Assembly (NCBI GenBank): GCA_902489645.1
Contig: CABUAW010000023.1
Location: forward strand, 1 to 35,715
DNA: 35,715 bases
Direction of reading: 5' to 3'
From: an uncultured Lachnospiraceae bacterium
GTDB taxonomy: Bacteria; Bacillota; Clostridia; Lachnospirales; Lachnospiraceae
How positions within the stretch are numbered: position 1 is the stretch's first letter; the number at the start of each line of letters is the position of its first letter. Both the position numbers and the translations under genes were made by a program. Shown piece by piece: positions 16,500-25,208 of the stretch. The notes beneath the pieces were generated by a model. It worked only from the letters and a program-made list of their open reading frames with translations, did not search any database and had not been told where the DNA came from.

Positions 16500-16537
16500 A
16501 GATTATTATATGATAATTTGTATAAATTGTCTACAAA
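16500..16537 (-). promoter_or_regulatory. larA promoter with inverted repeats
   Basis: On the minus strand TAGACA (16533-16528), a 17-base spacer and TATAAT (16510-16505) make a good promoter. TTTGTA-N9-TACAAA (16517-16537) is a perfect inverted repeat over the -35 box, and AATCT-N5-AGATT (16490-16504) adjoins the -10 box at the transcription start. Either could be an operator. Confidence 0.65.
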
Positions 16538-16661
16538 AGTTATTTATTTAACGATTATTTTGTGGAATTATCCATAAATTAGTCCAACCAATACAAACAT
16601 TTAGCCAAATTATTCTTATTGCATATAATATTATCAATTAAAAATAAAATGGGTGATGATA

Positions 16662-17717
16662 ATGCCGAAATTTGGAATTGATGTGAGTTCTTTTAACGGT
16701 GATATTAATTTCACAATGATTAAAGACCAAATCGACTTTGCAATGATTCGTTGTGGTTATGGAAATGATGCGGCCAGCCAGGATGATTTAAAATATGAAA
16801 GAAACATAAGGGAATGTGAAGCGCTGGGAATTCCCTACGGCATTTATTTTTATTCGTATGCGTTGAATATGGAGGATGTGGAGAGTGAAATCCGGCATTG
16901 CCTGAGACAGGTACAAAAGGCCAAACCAACCTACGGCGTGTGGCTGGATATGGAGGACGGCGACGGATATAAGGAGCGAAATGGATTCCCCTCGAAGGAA
17001 ATGCTTGTATCAATCAGTGAAAGATTTTTGACGGGGATTGAATCGGCGGGATATTATGCCGGACTTTATGCCAGCTTATCCTGGCTGAACGGTTATCTGA
17101 ATGACCGGAGGCTGGAGCGGTTTGATAAATGGGTGGCCCAATGGGCTCCGGCGAATTCTTATACGGGAGCCTACGGCTTATGGCAGTTTACAAATAAAAA
17201 ATATCTGGAGGGCTGGAGCGGGCCTTTTGACGGAAACTATGCCTATTATGATTATCCGGCACTGACGGCCGGAAATCCCTCGGAGCCCGGGGAGCAGCCG
17301 GAGCCGACGCCGGAAGGGGAAGCTATGACTATTGTGGGAAATGGCGTCAATTTCAGGGAGGACGCTTATGTGGGAGCGCCGGTCATCCTACAGCTTTCTT
17401 ATAATGCGGAGGTGACATGGCTGTGGGACGACGGCTGGGGCTGGTCAAATTGCCGATACAACGGACAAAAAGGATTTATAGCCAATGAATATCTTTCGGG
17501 CTGGCAAAAGTTATCTTCATTTAAAAGGGCCAGGATATTAGGCTCCGGTATCAATATGAGAGCTTATCCGGGAATGGGCGGCGCTATTGTCGGACAATTG
17601 GGCTGGGGCGATGAAATTTCAGTGATTTCTATTGACCCGTCCGGATGGATGCGAATGAAATATGACGAATTATTTGCCTATGTAAAATATGATTCTGCGT
17701 ATATAAAAATATTGTAA
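16662..17717 (+). CDS. GH25 lysozyme with two C-terminal SH3-like domains
   Basis: It cleaves the glycan strands of peptidoglycan (muramidase). The GH25 domain covers residues about 4-205: GIDVSSFNGDINF, FAMIRCGYG, YGIYFYSYAL and the catalytic WLDMEDGDG (Asp/Glu), then YAGLYAS and AYGLWQFTNKKYLEG. A Pro/Glu linker (about 208-222) leads to two SH3-like wall-binding repeats, VGNGVNFREDAYVGAPVI and LGSGINMRAYPGMGGAIV. No signal peptide precedes the catalytic domain, which is odd for a wall enzyme; it may leave by a non-classical route, a holin or lysis. Possible starts are GTG 16653, ATG 16656 and ATG 16662; the last is chosen because the family begins here and GGTGA lies just upstream. Confidence 0.9.
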   Translation: MPKFGIDVSSFNGDINFTMIKDQIDFAMIRCGYGNDAASQDDLKYERNIRECEALGIPYGIYFYSYALNMEDVESEIRHCLRQVQKAKPTYGVWLDMEDGDGYKERNGFPSKEMLVSISERFLTGIESAGYYAGLYASLSWLNGYLNDRRLERFDKWVAQWAPANSYTGAYGLWQFTNKKYLEGWSGPFDGNYAYYDYPALTAGNPSEPGEQPEPTPEGEAMTIVGNGVNFREDAYVGAPVILQLSYNAEVTWLWDDGWGWSNCRYNGQKGFIANEYLSGWQKLSSFKRARILGSGINMRAYPGMGGAIVGQLGWGDEISVISIDPSGWMRMKYDELFAYVKYDSAYIKIL

Positions 17718-17760
17718 AATGTGGTATCATAAATAAAAAAGAATTTGGGAGGGGAAGCGT

Positions 17761-18459
17761 ATGCCGGGATTTATTATTCATCTTACAGAGGCGGCTATGA
17801 TTATGAACCATATGGAAACACAGCCGGACGCAGAGTGGAAACAGGAGTTTCTGCTTGGAAATCTCCTTCCGGATACACGTTTGGGGGAGGACAAAGAAAT
17901 CTCCCATTTTTGGTCGCCGGACGGCAAGGAGAATATTGCCCGGGCGCCGAAGCTGTCCCTTTTCCTGGAAAAATATGGGCACAGGCTGGATGAACCGGTG
18001 ATTTTGGGATATTATGCCCATTTGTATTTAGATGAACGCTATGTGGATGAATATTGGCCGAAAATTCTGACATTTGAGGACGCCGAAGGACGGCCGGAGC
18101 CAAGACGGGATTTGATTCATCGGGTGGAGCTTAAAGAAACCGGAGAATTTATTCCGTTTAAGGATTTTTTTTCATCGGAATATTACTATGGGGATTATAC
18201 GCGGAGCAATCACTGGCTTGTGGATAAATATCATATACAGCCGCCAAAATATCGGTTTTTGGAAAATTTGAATATGGATGAGGTGGATGCGTCCCAGCTT
18301 CGCCGTGTGCTTACGGAGCTTGAATATATTTTTCATAAAGGACGGCCCGGGGATGAACGGAAAATGAAGGTTTTTAATCTGGAAGGATTGGATGCGTTTG
18401 TACAATATACGGCGGAGACATTTTATCAGCAGGTCATCTGTAATAATGTTTCAGAATAG
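17761..18459 (+). CDS. Zinc-dependent phospholipase C-like protein
   Basis: The protein has 232 residues and the look of the zinc-dependent phospholipase C/S1-P1 nuclease-like family (PF00882): MPGFIIHLTEA with an early His, FLLGNLLPDTR (the G...PD block), ISHFW and the helix GYYAHLYLDERY with an H-x3-D pattern. These residues could form the metal site. There is no signal peptide, so the protein appears intracellular, unlike secreted clostridial toxins of the same fold. It has a strong RBS (GGGAGGGG) and lies 8 bases before a MarR-family gene, so it is probably the first gene of a three-gene operon. Substrate unknown; the assignment to the fold is moderate. Confidence 0.7.
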   Translation: MPGFIIHLTEAAMIMNHMETQPDAEWKQEFLLGNLLPDTRLGEDKEISHFWSPDGKENIARAPKLSLFLEKYGHRLDEPVILGYYAHLYLDERYVDEYWPKILTFEDAEGRPEPRRDLIHRVELKETGEFIPFKDFFSSEYYYGDYTRSNHWLVDKYHIQPPKYRFLENLNMDEVDASQLRRVLTELEYIFHKGRPGDERKMKVFNLEGLDAFVQYTAETFYQQVICNNVSE

Positions 18460-18467
18460 AGGGATTT

Positions 18468-18902
18468 ATGGATTCATACAGCCAGTTAAATGAAGTATTG
18501 GTACATTTATTTAATCATACAATGAAGATAGAAGAAGAATCTTTGATTCGGGATGAATTTAAGGATATTTCTATCAATGATATGCATATTATTGAGGCCG
18601 TCGGTGATGGCGAACCGAAGAATATGTCGTCGATTGCGCGCCTTGTCGGAGTGACGGTGGGAACACTGACGATTGCCATGAATAATCTGGTAAAAAAAGG
18701 CTACGTCATCCGGACACGGAGTGAAAAGGACCGCCGGGTCGTACTCATATCATTAGATGAAAAGGGCCGCCGGGCCTATAGACGGCATGAACAGTTTCAT
18801 TTGGATATGGTTCAGGCGATGCGTCAGGGGCTGGACGAGGAACAGTGCCGGATTTTAATCCAGGCGATGCGGAATTTGAGAAACCATTTTAAGACAGTGT
18901 GA
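18468..18902 (+). CDS. MarR-family regulator resembling FabT
   Basis: This 144-residue winged helix protein resembles FabT, the fatty-acid synthesis repressor of streptococci, in the opening (QLNEVLVHLFNHTMKIEEESL), in FKDISINDMHIIEAVGDG, and in the recognition region IARLVGVTVGTLTIAMNNLVKKGYVIRTRSEKDRRVVLISLDEKGR. The wing with SEKDRRVV is typical of MarR. FabT binds long-chain acyl-ACP and DNA; the same for this protein is inference. No fab genes lie nearby. Its neighbours are a phospholipase-like gene, 8 bases upstream, and a DtxR-like gene, 16 bases downstream, so a lipid-linked role is conceivable. Confidence 0.88.
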   Translation: MDSYSQLNEVLVHLFNHTMKIEEESLIRDEFKDISINDMHIIEAVGDGEPKNMSSIARLVGVTVGTLTIAMNNLVKKGYVIRTRSEKDRRVVLISLDEKGRRAYRRHEQFHLDMVQAMRQGLDEEQCRILIQAMRNLRNHFKTV

Positions 18903-18918
18903 TGGCCGGGAGGAAGAA

Positions 18919-19302
18919 ATGAAGATAAAAAACGGATTATCCAGTTCTCTGGAAGATTATTTAAGGGAAATCTATGTGTTGACACAGAAAAACAGCGAAG
19001 TGCGCGTGACGGATATCGCACAGTTTCTCGGCATATCCAAGCCCAGTGTCAACCGGGCAATGAATACACTGAAAGAACAGGGCTATATTGAACATGAACA
19101 CTATGGAACGATTAAGCTGACAAAGGCCGGACTTGAGGCCGGCAAAAATGTGTATGATACCTATAAGGTTGTTTATAAGTTTTTGACGGATGTGCTGGAG
19201 ATTAGTCCGTCGGATGCGGAAGAGGAAGCCCATCTTCTGGAACACGATATCAGTAAGGGAACGCGGAAGAAACTGAAAAAGTTTATGAAGAAAAAGAAAT
19301 AA
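18919..19302 (+). CDS. DtxR/MntR-like transcriptional regulator
   Basis: The protein has 127 residues, somewhat shorter than MntR (142). An N-terminal winged helix (SSSLEDYLREIYVLTQKNSEVRVTDIAQFLGISKPSVNRAMNTL) is followed by a dimerisation region with HLLEHDIS and a basic end (KKLKKFMKKKK). By eye alignment with Bacillus subtilis MntR, Asp8, Glu102 and His103 have counterparts, but Glu11 is Arg, Glu99 is His, and the His77 region reads YDTYKVVYKFL without a clear His. Metal sensing may therefore be changed or lost. RBS GGGAGGAAG. It ends the operon; a terminator follows at once. Confidence 0.85.
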   Translation: MKIKNGLSSSLEDYLREIYVLTQKNSEVRVTDIAQFLGISKPSVNRAMNTLKEQGYIEHEHYGTIKLTKAGLEAGKNVYDTYKVVYKFLTDVLEISPSDAEEEAHLLEHDISKGTRKKLKKFMKKKK

Positions 19303-19346
19303 AAAGCCGTGGAATAGGCTCGTCAGAGCTTATCCCACGGTTTTTT
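19303..19346 (+). terminator. Intrinsic terminator after the DtxR-like gene
   Basis: CCGTGGAATAGGCT (19307-19320) pairs with AGCTTATCCCACGG (19327-19340) with one mismatch and one wobble pair, followed by TTTTTT. AAAAA on the left lets it act on the converging pckA transcript as well, though pckA ends 40 bases away. Confidence 0.85.
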
Positions 19347-19386
19347 CATATGCCGGAGAAATGGGGCTTAAAGCCCGTCCCTCGGA

Positions 19387-21084
19387 TTAATTTAATTCAC
19401 TTACTACTTTTTTGATGGCGGCCAGAGCATCGTCGGGAAGTTTGTCATAACCGTCTTTTAATACGGAAAATTCCTCGATTTCATTGACACGGTCCATCAT
19501 GCGGGCTTTTAACTGAGCCAGATATTCTGTATCGTTCATATCCGGAATAAAGCCTTCCCAGTCCATAATCTCGATATCGGAGAATGGGCCCCATGGTTTG
19601 AAGTCCGCCTTTTTCTCAACAATGGCTTCAAGAATACCGAGGGTATCCTTTGGCTGTACTTTCTTGCCCATGAAGTCTCCGGTATTGATGATATAGCAGT
19701 CAACATTCTTTTCTTCCACCAGTTTTTTGAATTTTTCGTAATCATTGGCCAGCGGATAAGTACGGAATGGATTCGCATATGGTACAACAACCAGTTTGTT
19801 CGGGTCTACGCCCGGGGCAAGACGTTCTGCGGAGGAACGTTTGGTGGCCAGGGTCGCACCCATAACGGAGGCCAGGGAAGCGCCTTTCAATTTAACAACC
19901 GGAGGAATGGTCGGGTCCTTCATAATCCAGAAGATGGCATTGACCGGGGAGTCGATGCGGTCTACACGGTTTGGAGACCAGAGCTTGGACTTGATAGCAC
20001 GGCCGTTACCATTGCGGATATCTTCTGTTACAAGCTGAATCTTTCCTTCGGAATCTATCGTTGCAGAGTTATTCATGGATGTGAGGAGGTATTTGTTATC
20101 GTCACAGCCGGTCGGATAATCTGCGGTTTTATCAAAGTAGGTTGGCTCAATGGCGATGGATGCACAGGTGTCCGTGTTGATAATGAAGGCATCGTCGTGG
20201 AGAACCTTGATTTCGTATTTACCGCCATGTTTTGCATGGGTCAGCGTGGATTTGCCGGAACCGGACAGACCATAGACGGAGGCTACGAATTTGGAGCCGT
20301 CGCTTAAAGTGTATTCCTTCTGGCCGCCATGGCAGGAAGCGTAACCGTTACGGTTGGCAATTGCCCAAACCATGGTCAGAGTGCCTTTTTTATGCTCGCC
20401 AAAATATCTCATACCGAGAATACAGGCACAGTTGGTTTCTGTATTGAAATAACATAACGTCTTTTTCGCCGGGTCGCTCAGGCAGCTCAAATCTACGCCC
20501 GGGCGGTCGGAGCCGTTCCACTGAGGGTCGGAGAAAATGTAGATATCCGCTTCTTTGCCGTCGCCGACAGGCTTGGAGTTTTTGTACATTTTCACATATT
20601 CATCGGACATATACTGGAAGTTCAGCATCCAGGAGTAGAGAATATTTTCTTCACCTTCCGGGATGAGCAGATGGCATTTTACCATAAACTCGGAATCAAG
20701 GCCGGCGTAAACCTCTGCATGATACATGGTTTTCCAGCGGGATTCGTAGATGGCATCCATGGCTACTTTATCCAGTTCGTCACAGTTTACGCCCGGTTCT
20801 CCGGCAATACGGCGGGCCACAGCGTAACGTCCGGTGATGGCTCCATCGTTAAAAAGAAGAACTTTGGCGTCTTTTTCAAGGCCAAATTCTTCGCCGCGGT
20901 ATACCGGCATATCTGTAACAATGGTTCCCGGAGAGTTTTTAGCCAGTTCGTAGGCTTCTTTTAAGGTATTTACTTTAACGACATTATTTCCGTAAAAGGC
21001 GGCTTCGATGATTGAACGGGTTTTGGAAAAACCAGGTTTTCCAGCGCCGATTTCGTTGATGTTGTAATAAGCTTTTGTTGACAT
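19387..21084 (-). CDS. pckA: Phosphoenolpyruvate carboxykinase (ATP)
   Basis: It interconverts oxaloacetate + ATP and PEP + CO2 + ADP; in fermenting anaerobes it often runs toward oxaloacetate. The 565 residues are slightly longer than the usual 520-540. The P-loop GLSGSGKST (residues about 270-278) and the metal site VLHDDAFIIN are present, with SWMLNFQYMS and the later NAIFWIMKDPTIPP and SSAERLAPG blocks. The ATG at 21084 is taken as start because AAAGGAGG lies 8 bases upstream; the GTG at 21090 is only two bases from it. A consensus promoter with a tandem 10-mer lies upstream, so it is transcribed separately from the preceding lipoprotein gene. Confidence 0.94.
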   Translation of the reverse strand: MSTKAYYNINEIGAGKPGFSKTRSIIEAAFYGNNVVKVNTLKEAYELAKNSPGTIVTDMPVYRGEEFGLEKDAKVLLFNDGAITGRYAVARRIAGEPGVNCDELDKVAMDAIYESRWKTMYHAEVYAGLDSEFMVKCHLLIPEGEENILYSWMLNFQYMSDEYVKMYKNSKPVGDGKEADIYIFSDPQWNGSDRPGVDLSCLSDPAKKTLCYFNTETNCACILGMRYFGEHKKGTLTMVWAIANRNGYASCHGGQKEYTLSDGSKFVASVYGLSGSGKSTLTHAKHGGKYEIKVLHDDAFIINTDTCASIAIEPTYFDKTADYPTGCDDNKYLLTSMNNSATIDSEGKIQLVTEDIRNGNGRAIKSKLWSPNRVDRIDSPVNAIFWIMKDPTIPPVVKLKGASLASVMGATLATKRSSAERLAPGVDPNKLVVVPYANPFRTYPLANDYEKFKKLVEEKNVDCYIINTGDFMGKKVQPKDTLGILEAIVEKKADFKPWGPFSDIEIMDWEGFIPDMNDTEYLAQLKARMMDRVNEIEEFSVLKDGYDKLPDDALAAIKKVVSELN

Positions 21085-21110
21085 TGACACATCCTCCTTT
21101 AATAGTCTAA

Positions 21111-21159
21111 GTTAAGTACAGTTAAGTACAACTATAAACAACAATTGCCCGAATGTCAA
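21111..21159 (-). promoter_or_regulatory. pckA promoter with tandem 10-mer
   Basis: On the minus strand TTGACA (21159-21154), a 17-base spacer and TATAGT (21136-21131) form a near-consensus promoter. Immediately downstream TGTACTTAAC is repeated twice without gap (21130-21111), covering the expected transcription start. It looks like a binding site for a regulator that reads a 10-bp repeat on one face of the DNA. Confidence 0.75.
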
Positions 21160-21171
21160 GAATTCCCTTGT

Positions 21172-22977
21172 TTAAGCCGCTTCACCCGCGGTCTCATCCG
21201 TAGTTTCAGGCGTATTATCGGCATCCGGCATATATTTTTTCAAAATCGGGAATGGCGCAGGGCCAAGGTCCAAGAGCTGCTTATGGAAGTCCTTAATATC
21301 AAAGGCTTCATCCAGATTATCCTCCATAGTATCGCGCATTTCCATGATTTCGTCCATGCCTATGCCATAGACCAGGTAGTTCGTCGGATTATAAAGAACG
21401 GCATCGTAAAGCTCCTGGATAGTCGCATCGTCGAAGTCCAGATATTGACGGATGAATTCACCGGTCTGAGCCTCGTCCCAGCCTTCGTAATGGATGCCGA
21501 GGTCCGCACGGCAGTAAAGATTGAGGGCCATTTCGGTATTAAAGGTGCTGTAAAAATCGGCGACATCCTCGTCGAAACCACAGTAATTATAGGAAAGAGA
21601 TTCGACATAGGAAGCCCAGCCTTCCATATAACCGGAGGATTCATAGACGGTGCGGATTGGGTCCGGATTGGTATTGTAGTAATAAGTTATCTGGTACATA
21701 TGTCCCGGATAGCCTTCATGGGCCAGGGTTGGCATCAATTCGTTGCCGACGCTGTCGCGGAGGTTTAAGTAAATCTGGTTGTTCGAAATGTCGTCAATCC
21801 GCGGAATAAAATACATGGCCGGACTTAAACGTTCAGACAGCGATTCATGGACATTTTTTAAAGTATAGCTGGCTTCTGGCGCTTCCGGCATCTGCTCGGC
21901 CGTGAAGGTGGATTTAAAATGTTCGATAATTTCCTGCGGGTCGGTCAGGGAATATTCCGCATTTTCCACAGCGTCAAAAATATCCGGGTTGGCATTCATA
22001 ACAAAGGCCAGTGAGAAAATGGATGTAGTTAATTTGTTTTCTGTCAGTTCAATGAGTTCTTCCGGCGTTTTATCGGTGCCAACGGAAGATTTTAAAAGAA
22101 ATTGATAATATGCCTCACCGTTTTCATAGGAAACGACGTTCCCTTTTTCCGGCGCAGTATCCATCTGGGCGGTCAGACCGTCGATGATGGATTGGTAGGC
22201 CGGAATGACGGAATTGATAACGGCCTCCTGGTTTTGTTCAATATAAGCATTTTTTTCATCCTCAGATAAATCCAATTCTTCCAGTTTTTCCGGAAAAACT
22301 TCGATAAGAAGATTGGTTTCCGGGGATTCTATGAAGGAGGCGCAGTCTTCGATGGAGGTTTCCAGGGCCGATTTGCACATGCCGTATCCGGCGTCTGCCT
22401 TTTGTTTTTCAAAGGCGAGGAGAGAATCCACGTAATCGCCCAGAGTGTTTAAAAGGGTAAGATAGTCTTCCACATCCTTTTTGTCATCAAAATGGTATTC
22501 GGCCATCGTCGTAGGAAGCTGGCTCTGAAAACCGAGCATTGGCGCCAGGTTTGATGTGTGATAAATATAATCGTAGGATTCCAGGTCGGCTTCGAGGTAG
22601 TATTTGACAACGTCGTAAGTCACGGCCCGGTCGCCGGTCAGGCCGGAAATTTCATTCAGACGGTCCAGGTAGGCCTGTGTCTGGGCTTTTTCTTCGGCAA
22701 AATCGGCTTCGCTCAGAGGGACTTCTCCCCAGGTGGCTTCCTCAAGCTCAATGCCATAGGCCGAAGGATTTTTCAGTGTATAATTTAAGGTCAGGGAATC
22801 ACTGCTGGCGTAATCTGTAAAAATTTCCCGCGTCAATTCGTCAAAAACCTCTTCGGCCGACGGCCCCTCTTTGGTAGTGCTGGCGGTTGTATTTGCCTGT
22901 GAACCGCAGCCGGTAAGCAGAAGCGCTGCGGAGCATGTGGTAAGCAGTATCGCTTTAAATATTCGGTTTAACTTCAT
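21172..22977 (-). CDS. DUF885 lipoprotein, putative metallopeptidase
   Basis: The protein has 601 residues with a lipoprotein signal: MKLNRIFKAILL, then a hydrophobic core and the lipobox LTGC (Cys24). The DUF885 (PF05960) signature is seen as AHEGYPGHMYQ (residues about 418-428) and MEGWASYVESL (about 449-459), which form a variant HE..GH...E zinc site thought to make these proteins peptidases. It should be anchored outside the cell membrane, perhaps taking peptides apart for uptake. A -10-like TATACT lies at about 23010 on the minus strand; the -35 box is poor. The stop codon is 12 bases from the pckA -35 box, so the genes are packed but transcriptionally separable. Confidence 0.9.
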   Translation of the reverse strand: MKLNRIFKAILLTTCSAALLLTGCGSQANTTASTTKEGPSAEEVFDELTREIFTDYASSDSLTLNYTLKNPSAYGIELEEATWGEVPLSEADFAEEKAQTQAYLDRLNEISGLTGDRAVTYDVVKYYLEADLESYDYIYHTSNLAPMLGFQSQLPTTMAEYHFDDKKDVEDYLTLLNTLGDYVDSLLAFEKQKADAGYGMCKSALETSIEDCASFIESPETNLLIEVFPEKLEELDLSEDEKNAYIEQNQEAVINSVIPAYQSIIDGLTAQMDTAPEKGNVVSYENGEAYYQFLLKSSVGTDKTPEELIELTENKLTTSIFSLAFVMNANPDIFDAVENAEYSLTDPQEIIEHFKSTFTAEQMPEAPEASYTLKNVHESLSERLSPAMYFIPRIDDISNNQIYLNLRDSVGNELMPTLAHEGYPGHMYQITYYYNTNPDPIRTVYESSGYMEGWASYVESLSYNYCGFDEDVADFYSTFNTEMALNLYCRADLGIHYEGWDEAQTGEFIRQYLDFDDATIQELYDAVLYNPTNYLVYGIGMDEIMEMRDTMEDNLDEAFDIKDFHKQLLDLGPAPFPILKKYMPDADNTPETTDETAGEAA

Positions 22978-23107
22978 TTTTTTAAGTCCCCCTTTATGTT
23001 GATGTATTTAGTATAACAGAAAAAAGGCATGCTATGTGAAAAGATTTGCGGATTTGACCAAAAAGGTTGTTTTTTGGACATATTTAAAGCTAGAATTTAA
23101 AAATTCC

Positions 23108-23136
23108 TTGTCTTTAAATCGGGGATATATTATAAT
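23108..23136 (+). promoter_or_regulatory. Promoter of metG
   Basis: TTGTCT (23108-23113), a 17-base spacer and TATAAT (23131-23136) lie 48 bases before the metG start. The leader is too short for a T-box. Confidence 0.7.
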
Positions 23137-23184
23137 AAGAAATTAGCTTATGATGAATATATGATTCTAATGGGAGGAAGAAAG

Positions 23185-25146
23185 ATGGCAAAGAAACCTT
23201 ATTATATAACAACGGCGATTGCCTATACATCCGGGAAACCACATATCGGCAATACCTACGAGATTGTCCTGGCCGACAGTATTGCGCGGTTTAAACGGGC
23301 CCAGGGCTATGATGTGCGTTTTCAGACAGGAACGGATGAACATGGTCAGAAGGTAGAGATTAAGGCCGCTGAAGCGGGTATCACTCCGAAAGAGTATGTG
23401 GATGGAATTGCCGGTGAGATTAAACGGATTTGGGATTTGATGGATACGTCCTATGACCGTTTTATTCGTACAACGGATGCGGACCATGAAGCGCAGGTTC
23501 AGAAGATTTTCAAAAAACTCTATGACCAGGGGGATATTTATAAGGGATACTACGAAGGAAAATATTGTACACCGTGCGAATCTTTCTTTACGGAAAGCCA
23601 GCTTGTGGATGGAAAATGTCCGGACTGCGGACGGGAGGTTATTGATGCGAAGGAGGAAGCCTACTTCTTTAGAATGAGTAAATATGCGGACCGTCTGATT
23701 GAGCATATTAACACCCATCCGGAATTTATTCAGCCCGAATCCCGTAAGAATGAGATTATGAATAATTTCCTTTTGCCGGGCTTACAGGATTTATGCGTGT
23801 CCAGAACGTCGTTTACCTGGGGAATTCCGGTGACATTTGACCCGAAACACGTGATTTATGTGTGGATTGATGCGCTCAGCAACTATATTACCGGACTTGG
23901 CTTTGATATGGACGGGAACAGCAATCCGATGGTGGAAAAATACTGGCCGGCGGATTTGCATTTGATTGGCAAGGATATTATCCGTTTCCATACGATTTAT
24001 TGGCCGATTATGCTTATGGCGCTGGATATTCCGCTGCCGAAACAGGTATTCGGACATCCGTGGCTGCTTGTGGGTGAAGGAAAGATGAGCAAATCAAAGG
24101 GCAACGTTATTTATGCCGACGATTTGGTAGATTATTTTGGCGTCGATGCCGTGCGTTATTTCGTTCTCCATGAAATGCCGTTTGATAATGACGGTTCCAT
24201 CACCTGGGAGTTGATGGTTGAACGTATGAATTCGGATTTGGCCAATATCCTCGGAAATCTGGTAAATCGCACGATTTCCATGACAAATAAATATTTCGGT
24301 GGGGTGGTGACAAATCCTGGCGTCAATGAACCTGTGGATGAGGATTTGAAACGGGTAGCATTGGAAACTCCGGGAAAGGCCGCAGCGAAGATGGATAAGC
24401 TGCGCGTGGCCGATGCCATTACGGAAATCTTTACGCTGTTCCGCCGCTGTAATAAATATATCGATGAGACGGAGCCGTGGAATCTGGCCAAGGATGAAAC
24501 GAAGAAGGAACGTCTGGCAACCGTGCTTTACAATTTGTTTGAAGGTATCCGCATTGGCGCAGTTTGCCTGGAAGCCTTCCTGCCAACGACATCCAAAAAG
24601 ATTCTCGACCAGATTGGTACCGGGCAGAGAGATTTCCTTGAATTAGATACTTTTGGACGGATGGAGCAGGGAATTAAGGTGATTGAAAAACCGGAGATTC
24701 TTTTTGCACGTATCGACATGAAGGAATTCATGGCAAAATTAGAGGCAGATAAAGCGGCGAAAGAGGCGGAAGAAGCAAAGGCTGCGGCGATGGAAGCAGG
24801 AATTGATATTGAAGCCAAACCGGAAATCACGTATGACGACTTTGCGAAACTTCAGTTCCAGGTCGGTGAAATTATTGCCTGTGAGGCTGTGAAAAAATCC
24901 AAAAAGCTGCTTTGCTCTCAGGTAAAGATTGGCAGCCAGGTACGCCAGATAGTATCCGGTATTAAGGCGCATTATACGCCGGAAGAGATGGTTGGCAAGA
25001 AGGTTATGGTTGTGACCAACCTGAAACCTGCGAAGCTGGCCGGAATTATGTCAGAGGGTATGCTGCTCTGCGCGGAGGATGCGGACGGCAATTTATCTCT
25101 GATGGTGCCTGAAAAGGAAATGCCGTCAGGCGCGGAAATTTGTTAA
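23185..25146 (+). CDS. metG: Methionyl-tRNA synthetase
   Basis: It charges tRNA-Met. The 653 residues correspond to the long form with a C-terminal tRNA-binding domain. Class I motifs are HIGN (residues 20-23) and KMSKS (about 299-303). A zinc knuckle has CTPC (about 128-131) and CPDC (about 147-150). The anticodon-binding helical part includes NKYIDETEPWNLAKD. The C-terminal OB domain begins at about residue 550 (YDDFAKLQFQVGEI) and ends LVPEKEMPSGAEIC. The ATG at 23185 follows GGGAGGAAGAAAG; the earlier ATG at 23161 has no RBS. Confidence 0.97.
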   Translation: MAKKPYYITTAIAYTSGKPHIGNTYEIVLADSIARFKRAQGYDVRFQTGTDEHGQKVEIKAAEAGITPKEYVDGIAGEIKRIWDLMDTSYDRFIRTTDADHEAQVQKIFKKLYDQGDIYKGYYEGKYCTPCESFFTESQLVDGKCPDCGREVIDAKEEAYFFRMSKYADRLIEHINTHPEFIQPESRKNEIMNNFLLPGLQDLCVSRTSFTWGIPVTFDPKHVIYVWIDALSNYITGLGFDMDGNSNPMVEKYWPADLHLIGKDIIRFHTIYWPIMLMALDIPLPKQVFGHPWLLVGEGKMSKSKGNVIYADDLVDYFGVDAVRYFVLHEMPFDNDGSITWELMVERMNSDLANILGNLVNRTISMTNKYFGGVVTNPGVNEPVDEDLKRVALETPGKAAAKMDKLRVADAITEIFTLFRRCNKYIDETEPWNLAKDETKKERLATVLYNLFEGIRIGAVCLEAFLPTTSKKILDQIGTGQRDFLELDTFGRMEQGIKVIEKPEILFARIDMKEFMAKLEADKAAKEAEEAKAAAMEAGIDIEAKPEITYDDFAKLQFQVGEIIACEAVKKSKKLLCSQVKIGSQVRQIVSGIKAHYTPEEMVGKKVMVVTNLKPAKLAGIMSEGMLLCAEDADGNLSLMVPEKEMPSGAEIC

Positions 25147-25160
25147 ATTAAAAAGGAAGA

Positions 25161-25208
25161 GGGTAGCCCCGAAGAGTCTTGAAAACGGCTGTGGGACTGC
25201 CCTTTTTT
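25161..25208 (+). terminator. Terminator of metG
   Basis: GGGTAGCCC (25161-25169) pairs with GGGACTGCCC (25193-25202) with one bulge, followed by TTTTTTAT. The loop is long but the T tract is good. Confidence 0.7.

Noticed and set aside
17745..17993. 82-codon plus-strand frame over the phospholipase-like gene
   Set aside because: It is a shadow of the 17761-18459 gene, which has the better RBS and family motifs.
21111..21130. Start of a CRISPR or satellite array
   Set aside because: There are only two copies of a 10-mer with no spacers; its place at a promoter favours an operator.
23137..23184. T-box leader for metG
   Set aside because: The transcript leader predicted from the promoter is under 50 bases, and no specifier stem or T-box sequence is seen.
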